Shown: piece by piece, positions 1-5,354 of the stretch
Position numbering within the stretch: position 1 is the stretch's first letter
How the letters are laid out: each line of letters opens with the position of its first letter
Notes under the pieces: generated by a model
Told to the model about the DNA's origin: nothing
The model's database searches: none
The model's input: the letters and a program-made list of their open reading frames with translations, nothing else
From: JAUXIQ01 sp030620925 [NCBI: Nitrospinota bacterium]
Lineage (GTDB): Bacteria > JAUXIQ01
DNA: 6,655 bases
NCBI GenBank assembly: GCA_030620925.1
Contig: JAUXIQ010000113.1
Location: 1 to 6,655 of the forward strand
Direction: 5' to 3'
Made by a program: the position numbers and the translations under genes

Positions 1-263
1 GGTGATTTCCCTACATTTTGAATGACAAGTTTATTTGACAATTTATTTGAATCTTCATTAATATTGGTATTTATTTTTATAGTATTCACCCAGGGCCTCA
101 TATCTTTCTCAAACCGCTCTTTTGCTGCGTCAAAGCTTTTATCTGCCAATTTTTTTGTAGTTTTAAAGCTTCTATCTGCAAAAAGTAATGTGATTATCAA
201 ACATATCAAGATCCCAATATTAATAAACAATAGCCATTTATTTGTTCGATCCTTAGTTTCCAT
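1..263 (-). CDS. membrane-anchored hypothetical protein, 3' part beyond window
   Basis: Reading the minus strand from an ATG at 263-261 gives an open frame to the window edge (87 codons, no stop). The start has a G-rich Shine-Dalgarno-like GGGGGA about 8 nt upstream. The product begins METKDRTNKW and then has one hydrophobic segment at about residues 10-29 (WLLFINIGILICLIITLLFA). A polar, lysine-rich stretch follows with a repeated ADRSFK/ADKSFD motif that may form a helix or coiled coil, and then RPWVNTIKI and, at the edge, LVIQNVGKS. A single N-terminal membrane anchor followed by 'RPWV...NVGK' resembles small anchored proteins with an Ig-like domain outside the membrane, but that match is from memory. 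It lies 79 nt downstream of the 240-aa exported protein on the same strand with no terminator seen between, so co-transcription is likely. Composition is AT-rich, unlike the OFOR operon. Function unknown. Confidence 0.7.
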   Translation of the reverse strand, partial: METKDRTNKWLLFINIGILICLIITLLFADRSFKTTKKLADKSFDAAKERFEKDMRPWVNTIKINTNINEDSNKLSNKLVIQNVGKS

Positions 264-342
264 ATCTGGTCCCCCAGCTTTATGATAGGTGTGAATTTCC
301 TGCCCGTCCTGGTAGTATATCCTCCCAACAAATTCGTGTGGT

Positions 343-1065
343 CTATTCTGGCGGTGCTTTCCAGATAACTTTCCCTTCCTTATCAAAAAGGACAAGGGAT
401 GATGGACTTCTTTTTATGACCGTACCCGTTTTAGGGACCTTCAAATCAGTGCTTCCAAGGACAGCACGAGTATTGTGTTCTTCATCGTTAAGTGTTATAT
501 AGTCCCTCCCAATAAAGGTGCGCGCATAGCCATCTTTATCATCAAGCGAAATATGAGAACTCCAAATTGAGGTGCTGGGATAGCCTGCCCCACCGTCAAG
601 CGATATATGAGAACTCCTAATAGTGGTGCCTAAATTGCCTTCCTCTATAATCAAAAGCGCGTTTCCTTTACCCTGAAGCGTTATATGAGAACCGCTAATA
701 TAGGTGCTATGGCCTCCTTCCTTGAACAAATAAATATAAGAATCCCCAAAAGAAATCGTTTCTTGGCCGTTGTTATCATTAAATGACATGCCTGGGTTAC
801 CAGCAGGCGCAAGACCAAAATTGAACCGATTTGTCCCTTCTTTATCATATAATACTAATTGTGGAGAATCGTGAACACCTAAGTAAAATGATGCTCTAAT
901 TTTATTATTTTGACCAACAAGATGAATCGCTTTTGTATTTATTTCCTTGCTGAAGGTGGCCTCGCCCGGTTTATCTTTTGCCTGTGTCTGCCCCAGGTCG
1001 GTAAATGTTGCCACTACCAACACTGCGAGCAGTGTGTAGATAATAAGTCTCTCTGCCTTACCCAT
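343..1065 (-). CDS. exported or anchored 240-aa protein with 18-residue beta repeats
   Basis: An ATG start at 1065 is preceded by a purine-rich ribosome site (GGGGAAAGGGATC), and the frame ends in TAG. The N-terminus (MGKAERLIIYTLLAVLVVATF) is a signal peptide or uncleaved anchor; a possible cleavage site is after QTQA near residue 29. From about residue 120 the protein carries beta-type repeats: STYISGSHITL (120-130), TTIRSSHISL (147-156), STSIWSSHISL (164-174) and RTFIGRDYITL (182-192). The last three are spaced 18 residues apart. Such periodicity with alternating hydrophobics suggests a beta-solenoid or stacked beta-hairpins. Upstream, LVLYDKEGTNRF (about 70-81), and at the end, LVLFDKEGKVIWKAPPE, are 'D-x-x-G-K'-type hairpins found in bacterial surface or periplasmic repeat proteins. 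Role unknown; a cell-surface or periplasmic structural or binding protein is an inference. The AT-rich composition suggests different ancestry from the OFOR genes. Confidence 0.75.
   Translation of the reverse strand: MGKAERLIIYTLLAVLVVATFTDLGQTQAKDKPGEATFSKEINTKAIHLVGQNNKIRASFYLGVHDSPQLVLYDKEGTNRFNFGLAPAGNPGMSFNDNNGQETISFGDSYIYLFKEGGHSTYISGSHITLQGKGNALLIIEEGNLGTTIRSSHISLDGGAGYPSTSIWSSHISLDDKDGYARTFIGRDYITLNDEEHNTRAVLGSTDLKVPKTGTVIKRSPSSLVLFDKEGKVIWKAPPE
489..708 (-). repeat. 54-bp period tandem repeat inside the exported-protein gene
   Basis: Four related 34-nt units begin (plus-strand coordinates) at 489, 543, 597 and 675. The first three are exactly 54 bp apart and the last is 78 bp on, so all steps are multiples of three. 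The units share AAGCG or AAGTG, then TATATGAGAAC-like sequence, and end in GGTGC. The units at 543 and 597 are the closest to each other at DNA level. They encode the I-x-S-S-H-I-S-L repeats of the protein, so this is expansion of a coding unit rather than a non-coding array. Confidence 0.75.
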
Positions 1066-1118
1066 GATCCCTTTCCCCCCTCAGTTATGGAGCGGGCTTA
1101 TTCCGCTTGGTTTTAGAG

Positions 1119-1382
1119 TTAAGGCCTGGCCTCGATGTTGTCCAGGTTCTCCCTCACGATTCTGTTTGCCAATGAGCCATTATCCTCCGGTAGGATGTCG
1201 GCGTAAAGAGCCGTCATTGTGATGGAACTATGGCCTAATTGCTTTTGAGTGTAGCGGAGGTTGCCGGTGTCATGCAGCAGAAACGTAGCGTAAGTGTGGC
1301 GGGCGGAGTGGATGGAATAGTGAGCGGGTAAGCCAGCCTCCTCGCAGGCTCGTTTAAAGGATTTCTCCAGGGTATTTACCTT
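1119..1382 (-). pseudogene. tyrosine recombinase/phage integrase, C-terminal fragment
   Basis: Minus-strand translation from 1382 down to a TAA at 1121-1119 gives 87 residues that are plainly the C-terminal catalytic part of a tyrosine site-specific recombinase. H-S-A-R-H is at residues 25-29 (the HxxR box), L-G-H-S-S at 49-53 (second conserved His), and the A-L-Y-A-D context of the nucleophilic Tyr at 60. A usual 20-25 residue tail follows. The N-terminal SAM-like DNA-binding domain and the first catalytic Arg and Lys region are absent. Going upstream the frame runs directly into the 3' end of the gamma-subunit gene, and there is no suitable start codon. The fragment is therefore a 5'-truncated remnant and cannot be an active recombinase. 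It marks a former mobile element or integration event between the AT-rich left segment and the GC-rich operon. Identification is confident; the exact break point (about 1380-1390) is inferred. Confidence 0.88.
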
Positions 1383-1918
1383 GGGATGACGGCCGCTGCG
1401 CCCGCTTCGAAGGCCCGGGCGTTTATCTTCAGTGCGGCGGCGCGCTTTTCTCCGAAAAACTTTTTCAGGGCCTTTTTGAGCGCGTCCAGAGAGACCGCCC
1501 CGCTGGCCTCCGCGTATCCCCCCAGCAAGATCATGTTTACCACCCGCTCGTCGCCCAGCTCACGGGCGATTTCTCCGGCCGGGATGTAGAAGGCTTTCAG
1601 GTCCACACGGTCCGGTTTTCTGTCTATCAGGGAGCTGTTGAGCAGCAGGAGGCCATTCTTCATGACTACGGCTTCGAACCTCTCCAGCGAAGGGTTGTTG
1701 AAGACCATCGCCGCCCCCGGTTCGGAAGTCACCGGTGAGTCTATGCGCTTGTCTGAGACTATCACCGTGCAGTTGGCCGTTCCACCCCGTATCTCGGCGC
1801 CGTAGGAGGGGAAGAAGGTGGTGTATTTGTTCTCGAACACCGCCGCCTGGGCCAGTATCTTGCCGGCCAGAAGAACGCCCTGTCCCCCGAAACCGGCTAT
1901 TATTACCTCGCTCTGCAT
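1376..1918 (-). CDS. korC: 2-oxoacid:ferredoxin oxidoreductase gamma subunit (copy 1, promoter-distal)
   Basis: This is a 180-aa protein of the KorC/PorG/VorC gamma family, which normally runs about 175-195 aa. The start is an ATG at 1918 with a strong AAGGAG seven nt upstream. The N-terminus has the family's nucleotide-binding-like G-F-G-G-Q-G (residues 9-14), then F-F-P-S-Y-G-A-E-I-R-G-G-T-A-N-C (35-50), S-D-K-R-I-D-S-P (55-62), and R-V-V-N-M-I-L-L-G-G-Y near 124-134. In OFOR complexes gamma packs against alpha and beta in the cytoplasm and completes the CoA-handling architecture. It is the last gene of the operon, 83 nt after a second gamma gene with which it shares roughly two-thirds of its residues by eye. 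Its stop codon TAA lies in the sequence that also reads as recombinase (the two frames overlap by a few bases), so its last residues (VIPR) may have been created by the junction. Substrate cannot be read from gamma alone. Confidence 0.9.
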   Translation of the reverse strand: MQSEVIIAGFGGQGVLLAGKILAQAAVFENKYTTFFPSYGAEIRGGTANCTVIVSDKRIDSPVTSEPGAAMVFNNPSLERFEAVVMKNGLLLLNSSLIDRKPDRVDLKAFYIPAGEIARELGDERVVNMILLGGYAEASGAVSLDALKKALKKFFGEKRAAALKINARAFEAGAAAVIPR

Positions 1919-2001
1919 CTAAAGTCTCCTTGAGCTGACCTCGGCCATGCCCGCGAAACCGGATTTTTACCGACAGACAGCGATATCTGAGCTGAACGAC
2001 C

Positions 2002-2538
2002 TTATGACGACGCGCTCGCTCCCGCATCGAGAGCGCGCTCGTTCATTTCGATGATTGAAGCGCGTTTTTCACCGAAAAATTTGAGCAGGGCCTGCTTGAG
2101 CGAATCCAGGGAGACAGCGCCGCAGGTCTGAGCGTAACCGCCCAGCATTATCATGTTCACCACCCGCTCGTCGCCCAGCTCGTGCGCCATGTCGTTGGCC
2201 GGTAAGTATATGACCCGGAGGTCGGTCCTCTCCGTGTTTCTGTTCACCATGGAGCTGTTCACCAGGAGAAGACCTTCAGGAGCTATCGCCGCCTCGTATT
2301 TGTCCAGGGAAGGGTTGTTGAAGACCACCGCCGCTTCGGGTCGGGAAGTCACCGGCGAGTCTATGCGCTTATCTGAAACTATCACCGTGCAGTTGGCCGT
2401 CCCACCCCGTATCTCCCCGCCGTAAGAGGGGAAGAAGGTGACGTTCTTTTCCTCCGTCACCGCCGCCTGGGCAAGCACCCTCCCCGCCAGGAGGATACCC
2501 TGCCCGCCGAATCCTGCGAATACGACTTCGCCGCTCAT
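2002..2538 (-). CDS. korC: 2-oxoacid:ferredoxin oxidoreductase gamma subunit (copy 2, next to beta)
   Basis: A 178-aa gamma-family protein with the same motif order as its neighbour: G-F-G-G-Q-G (9-14), P-S-Y-G-G-E-I-R-G-G-T-A-N-C (37-50), S-D-K-R-I-D-S-P (55-62), and E-R-V-V-N-M-I-M-L-G-G-Y. I choose the ATG at 2538, giving MSGEVVFAGF, over an in-frame GTG at 2550. The ATG has GGAGG five nt upstream, begins 1 nt after the beta stop codon, and aligns exactly with the start of the other gamma copy. This tight junction implies translational coupling with beta, so this copy is the likelier constitutive partner of the alpha-beta core. The downstream gamma has its own spacer and ribosome site. Internal DNA is nearly identical to copy 1 over part of its length. 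Confidence 0.9.
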   Translation of the reverse strand: MSGEVVFAGFGGQGILLAGRVLAQAAVTEEKNVTFFPSYGGEIRGGTANCTVIVSDKRIDSPVTSRPEAAVVFNNPSLDKYEAAIAPEGLLLVNSSMVNRNTERTDLRVIYLPANDMAHELGDERVVNMIMLGGYAQTCGAVSLDSLKQALLKFFGEKRASIIEMNERALDAGASASS

Positions 2539-2539
2539 C

Positions 2540-3298
2540 TCAGCCTCCACTTTCGTCTTTGAGTATCCCCAGGGGGAACACCGGCATCATGTTCTCCTCG
2601 ATCCAGGCGCAACTGTCCACCGGCTCAATCTTCCAGTTGGTGGGGCATTGAGAAAGAATTTCGACGATGGAGAACCCTTCTCCGGCGAGCTGCACCTCGA
2701 AGGCTTTTTTGATGGATTTCCGGGTGGCCACCAGGCTCTTGTAGTCGTGCACCGACTGGCGGGCGACGTATTTCGCCCCGTCGATGGTGGCCAGCATTTC
2801 GGATATTTTGAGTGGCGAGCCGCAATGAGCGGGGTCGCGCCCTTCGGGGGTGGTGGTGGTGATCTGGCCTTCGAGCGTGGTGGGGGCCATCTGCCCGCCG
2901 GTCATGCCGTAGTTGGCGTTGTTCACGAAGATGGTGGTGAATTTCTCCCCCCGGTGGGCGGCGTGGATTATCTCCGCGATGCCTATGGAGCCCAGGTCGC
3001 CGTCGCCCTGATAGGTGAACACCAGGGTGTCGGGCATGGACCGCTTGAAGCCGGTGGCCACCGCCGGAGCCCGTCCGTGCAGCGTGTATATCCAGTCCAG
3101 GTTGAAAAAGGGATAGGAGACGCAGGAGCACCCCACGCCGAAAATGGCCACGGTGTCGCCCGCCATCCCGAATTCGTCTATGACCTCACAGACCAGCCGG
3201 TGTATCAGGCTATGGCCGCAGCCGGGGCAGTAGTAGTATGGAACACCGGTGAGGGTGTCCGGCTTTCCGAAAACCTTGGTTTTTGCCGCCGCTTCCAA
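2540..3298 (-). CDS. korB: 2-oxoacid:ferredoxin oxidoreductase beta subunit (TPP-binding)
   Basis: A 252-aa protein of the PorB/KorB type. C-P-G-C-G-H is at residues 24-29 (C24, C27), C57 lies in G-V-G-C-S-C, and C218 lies in L-S-Q-C-P-T-N-W. These four are the usual ligand positions for the [4Fe-4S] cluster in this subunit. The thiamine-diphosphate/Mg motif runs from G-D-G-D (98-101) to N-N (126-127), followed by N-Y-G-M-T-G-G-Q. The subunit binds TPP and, with alpha, decarboxylates the 2-oxoacid; the cluster passes electrons toward ferredoxin. The start is TTG at 3298: AGGAGG sits about 8 nt upstream, and no in-frame ATG occurs before residue 45, beyond the first cluster cysteines. It follows alpha by 52 nt and is followed by gamma after 1 nt. 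Length is slightly shorter than two-subunit archaeal-type beta proteins. Substrate (2-oxoglutarate, branched-chain 2-oxoacid or pyruvate) is not resolved. Confidence 0.93.
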   Translation of the reverse strand: MEAAAKTKVFGKPDTLTGVPYYYCPGCGHSLIHRLVCEVIDEFGMAGDTVAIFGVGCSCVSYPFFNLDWIYTLHGRAPAVATGFKRSMPDTLVFTYQGDGDLGSIGIAEIIHAAHRGEKFTTIFVNNANYGMTGGQMAPTTLEGQITTTTPEGRDPAHCGSPLKISEMLATIDGAKYVARQSVHDYKSLVATRKSIKKAFEVQLAGEGFSIVEILSQCPTNWKIEPVDSCAWIEENMMPVFPLGILKDESGG

Positions 3299-3350
3299 TT
3301 TTCTCCCTCCTATATGGATAAACGTCGAGAGTTTTATACGGTTAAATGCA

Positions 3351-4409
3351 TCAGGATGCCAGTTTCACTATTTCGTCGTAGATGTCGATAGGGGTGAAGA
3401 CCGTCCCCACTTTGCCGTAAAAAGATATATCCCCCTGACCTTCGGCGGCGAGCCGGACGTCCTCTATCATCTGCCCCCCGCTGGCCTCTACCACCAGTGT
3501 CTTCCCTGCGGCGGAAACTAATTCCTTGGTCCTTTGGTAAGGGAAAGGGAAAAGGGTGATAGGCCGCATCATACCCACCTTTATCCCTTCGCCGCGGGCC
3601 TGCTCGATCGCCGAACGGGCTATCCGGGCAGTGGAGCCGTAGGCCACCAGGAGATACTCCGCGTCCTCCGTGGTGGTCTCCTCGAAGCGCAATTCCTCTT
3701 TCTGTAGCAGGCTGTTAAGCTCGGCCGCCTCGTCCTGGTAGGCTTGAAAATAGTTGATGGGAGTGTACCCTTTGAGGAGGATGGGGATCATGCGCGGCTC
3801 CCGCTGGTTCTTGTGGCCGGTGGTCGCCCAGTCCTTGGGCGGCAGGTCTCCCTCGGGGATGCGTTTCATTTCGATGGGTTCCAGCATCTGCCCCAGTATG
3901 GCGTCGGTGAGCATGAGGATCACCAGGCGGTACTTATCCGCCAGGTAGAAGCTGGTCTGCATGAGGTCGAATATCTCCTGCACCGTAGAGGGTGCAAGGA
4001 CCATTTTAATGTAGCCCCCGTGCCCGCCGCCTTTGGTGGCTTGCAGGTAGTCCAGTTGAGAGGGGCCGATACCTCCGCCGCCCGGCCCTTCACGCATCAC
4101 GTTCACCACCACGCAGGGAAGCTGGGCCGCCGCCAGGGCGGAAATGCCTTCCTGCATGAGGCTGATGCCAGTGCTGGATGAAGTGATGAGCGCCCGCTTC
4201 CCGGCACAGGCCGCGCCGTAGATCATGTTTATGGCCGCCACTTCACTCTCCGCCTGAACGAAGATGCCACCCGCTTTCGGCATCTCGCGGGACATGAACT
4301 CCGGCACTTCGTTCTGCGGCGTGATGGGGTAGCCGAAGTAATATTTGCAACCCGCCGTGATGGCGCCGTAGCCCAGCGCCTCGTTACCGCTTACAAGCTC
4401 GCTTTCCAT
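3351..4409 (-). CDS. vorB: 2-oxoacid:ferredoxin oxidoreductase alpha subunit (VorB/KorA-like)
   Basis: A 352-aa alpha subunit, matching the usual VorB/KorA length. The N-terminal pyrimidine-binding domain shows S-G-N-E-A (7-11), G-Y-P-I-T-P-Q-N-E-V-P-E (26-37), Q-A-E-S-E-V-A-A-I-N (52-61) with the glutamate region that activates TPP, T-S-S-S-T-G-I-S-L-M-Q-E-G (76-88) and G-P-S-Q-x-D-Y-x-Q-A-T-K-G-G-G-H (115-130). The C-terminal transketolase-C-like domain has A-Y-G-S-T-A-R (256-262), R-P-I-T-L-F-P-F-P (282-290) and E-A-S-G-G-Q-M (308-314). I prefer the ATG at 4409 over one at 4421: the former has GGAG six to seven nt upstream, while the latter has no ribosome site. It is the first gene of the operon (alpha, beta, gamma, gamma). 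The enzyme converts a 2-oxoacid plus CoA to acyl-CoA, CO2 and reduced ferredoxin in the cytoplasm. The VorB name follows the family's usual label (3-methyl-2-oxobutanoate); the true substrate is inferred, not shown. Confidence 0.92.
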   Translation of the reverse strand: MESELVSGNEALGYGAITAGCKYYFGYPITPQNEVPEFMSREMPKAGGIFVQAESEVAAINMIYGAACAGKRALITSSSTGISLMQEGISALAAAQLPCVVVNVMREGPGGGGIGPSQLDYLQATKGGGHGGYIKMVLAPSTVQEIFDLMQTSFYLADKYRLVILMLTDAILGQMLEPIEMKRIPEGDLPPKDWATTGHKNQREPRMIPILLKGYTPINYFQAYQDEAAELNSLLQKEELRFEETTTEDAEYLLVAYGSTARIARSAIEQARGEGIKVGMMRPITLFPFPYQRTKELVSAAGKTLVVEASGGQMIEDVRLAAEGQGDISFYGKVGTVFTPIDIYDEIVKLAS

Positions 4410-4473
4410 CTTTAGCTCCATTAGTTTAAACAGTGTGTTCAGAGTTTGGAACTATCCTCCCTGTATAATAGCC

Positions 4474-4489
4474 TTTAGATTCTAAATCT
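4474..4489. promoter_or_regulatory. palindrome over the -10 box, candidate operator
   Basis: TTTAGA-T-TCTAAA (4474-4486) is a perfect inverted repeat with 6-bp arms. It overlaps AGATT-CTA-AATCT (4477-4489), with 5-bp arms. Both cover the -10 element of the OFOR promoter, where a bound repressor would block polymerase. AT-rich short palindromes also occur by chance, so this is a weak call. Confidence 0.3.
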
Positions 4490-4507
4490 TATATACTGAG
4501 GCGTCAA
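4479..4507 (-). promoter_or_regulatory. sigma70-like promoter of the OFOR operon
   Basis: On the minus strand TTGACG (4507-4502) is followed after exactly 17 nt by TAGAAT (4484-4479), each matching the sigma70 consensus at five of six positions. Transcription would begin near 4472, leaving a leader of about 60 nt before the vorB ATG at 4409. Orientation and distance fit the operon. The call is based on sequence only. Confidence 0.6.
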
Positions 4508-4641
4508 ACTAAAAGCGCCTTGTGAAAACCCTTCTTTTCCGCCCCGAATGCTTCAATACGCGGGGTTTATCCGTGGTTTAAGGGAACCATCACGCCTACC
4601 GCGTGACGTTCCGCTGATAGACACAGATAATAATACAAGGG

Positions 4642-4718
4642 CGACCAGCCCCGGCAGGCGGGGTCGTAGGGGCGTATTGCATACGCCCAATAGGGCGGGT
4701 TTGAAACCCGCCCCTACG
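4642..4718. repeat. composite REP-like hairpin module (copy A)
   Basis: Three hairpins lie side by side. An imperfect one at 4642-4666 has CCCCG/CGGGG arms. The second is GGGCGTAT (4670-4677), TGC, ATACGCCC (4681-4688). The third is GGGCGGGTTT (4693-4702), G, AAACCCGCCC (4704-4713). The edges CGTAGGGG (4665-4672) and CCCCTACG (4711-4718) are reverse complements, so the last two hairpins sit inside a larger potential stem. Such 'GTAGGGGCGGGTTT...' units are, from memory, dispersed repeats in several anaerobe genomes. They do not code. Confidence 0.75.
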
Positions 4719-4728
4719 CAGCATCATG

Positions 4729-4756
4729 TCATTCTGAGCGAAGCGAAGAATCTCGC
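4729..4756. repeat. dispersed short repeat (ATTCTGAGCGAAGCGAAGAAT type)
   Basis: ATTCT (4731-4735) and AGAAT (4747-4751) flank GAGCGAAGCGA. This motif is familiar as an interspersed repeat in many bacterial genomes, often next to the GTAGGGGCG-type hairpins as it is here. It appears once in this window, so the dispersed status rests on general knowledge. Confidence 0.5.
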
Positions 4757-4790
4757 CTGCCATGGCAAGCCCGCTTTCTTATGCTCTTTT

Positions 4791-4865
4791 CAAATCCCCC
4801 CTCCCCTTAATCCCCTCAACCGGAATGCCCCGCGGAAGGCTCGGTCCAAGGGAGGGGAAATTTGG
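4791..4865. repeat. imperfect inverted repeat, pyrimidine-rich/purine-rich arms
   Basis: AAATCCCCCCTCCCCTT (about 4792-4808) and AAGGGAGGGGAAATTT (4848-4863) are near reverse complements with a roughly 40-nt GC-rich middle. This resembles the common 'AAATCCCCC...GGGGGAATTT' family of small mobile-looking palindromic repeats. It could fold into a long hairpin on either strand. Confidence 0.55.
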
Positions 4866-4930
4866 CCACTTAAAAGATTTCTCAACGAAGAATCGTTGAA
4901 TGAATACGAAAAGGGAAGTATTAGGTCTCC

Positions 4931-4973
4931 TACCCCTTGACCCCGCCTCCCGCAGGGCAGGGATGAGGGGGTA
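4931..4973. repeat. degenerate palindromic repeat (TACCCC...GGGGTA)
   Basis: TACCCC (4931-4936) and GGGGTA (4968-4973) bracket CCTCCCGCAGGGCAGGG, which itself can fold through CCTCCCG/AGGGCAGG-like pairing. It looks like a decayed member of the family of 'CCCCTCACCC...GGGATGAGGGG' intergenic repeats. Confidence 0.45.
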
Positions 4974-5067
4974 TACAAAAAACAGAAAAGAAAACAGGAT
5001 TTATACGTTCAGGCGAGATTTTTCATCCAGCGGCAGTGGGGACTGCGCCTCTTTCGGGCAGGGCAAT

Positions 5068-5150
5068 CCCGCCACACGCGGGACTACCCCTACGGCCGTA
5101 GAATGTTTTGGGCAACGTCTCGTAGGGGCGGGTTTCAAACCCGCCCATTG
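5068..5150. repeat. REP-like hairpin module (copy B, inverted relative to copy A)
   Basis: This holds CCCGC-CACAC-GCGGG (5068-5082), a perfect 12-bp palindrome CTACGGCCGTAG (5090-5101), and the hairpin GGGCGGGTTT (5126-5135), C, AAACCCGCCC (5137-5146). The unit 5121-5150 is the reverse complement of 4688-4718 in copy A apart from a single-base insertion or deletion next to the stem. CCCCTACG (5087-5094) and CGTAGGGG (5121-5128) again face each other as edge tags, enclosing an unrelated 26-nt sequence. Confidence 0.7.
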
Positions 5151-5354
5151 TATATTTAACTCGCATGTTATGTTACCCTGTATGTTGGTGTTATAGGCGT
5201 GACAGACCGTCCGCCCCTTGGGATGTAATAAGCCCGTATTGCAGCGGGATCGCCCCTATTGTTCAATTTCCTTCCGTTTCGAGTTACCTTTTCCCATGAG
5301 ATCCGGGGCGGAAGCAGGGAATGATTATATCTTTGACGGAGAACGGATAAAGGC

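Larger units (their letters stand above)
4508..5354. other. repeat-rich divergent intergenic region without a credible gene
   Basis: About 850 nt between the divergent OFOR promoter and purU. Several frames are open here (for example 4548-4940 plus and 5168-5557 minus), but they run through palindromes and, in the last case, antisense over purU, and none gives a recognisable protein. The content is a patchwork of short GC-rich inverted repeats, annotated separately, with AT-richer stretches at about 4870-4930 and 4970-5030. No tRNA, rRNA or CRISPR structure is seen. No convincing sigma70 promoter for purU was found near 5280-5354. Confidence 0.65.

Noticed and set aside
22-285. 87-codon plus-strand hydrophobic frame at the left edge
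   Set aside because: The opposite strand gives a better gene with ribosome site, a single membrane anchor and a sensible polar domain; the plus frame is its complement.
1066-1118. Possible hairpin AGCGG/CCGCT between the recombinase remnant and the exported-protein gene
   Set aside because: Five-bp arms without a U-run; not enough for a terminator or attachment site call.
1560-2027. 155-codon minus-strand frame overlapping the first gamma gene
   Set aside because: It is an alternate frame of the gamma gene with arginine- and glycine-rich low-complexity translation; the gamma frame has all family motifs and a good ribosome site.
2438-3391. 317-codon open frame on the plus strand, antisense to the beta subunit
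   Set aside because: It lies opposite a clearly identified beta gene with intact TPP and cluster motifs. The translation is rich in G, H and V with no recognisable domain, as expected for a shadow frame in GC-rich DNA.
3744-4181. 145-codon plus-strand frame inside the alpha gene
   Set aside because: Antisense shadow of a well-supported alpha subunit; no ribosome site or recognised motif.
4548-4940. 130-codon plus-strand frame in the intergenic region
   Set aside because: It runs through the palindromic repeats, and the protein mirrors the repeat DNA (GRRGRRG, NRAGLKPAPT). No family resemblance.
4642-5150. Possible CRISPR array from repeated GC-rich hairpins
   Set aside because: The units are palindromic, unevenly spaced, in opposite orientations and of different families; no regular repeat-spacer pattern and no cas gene.
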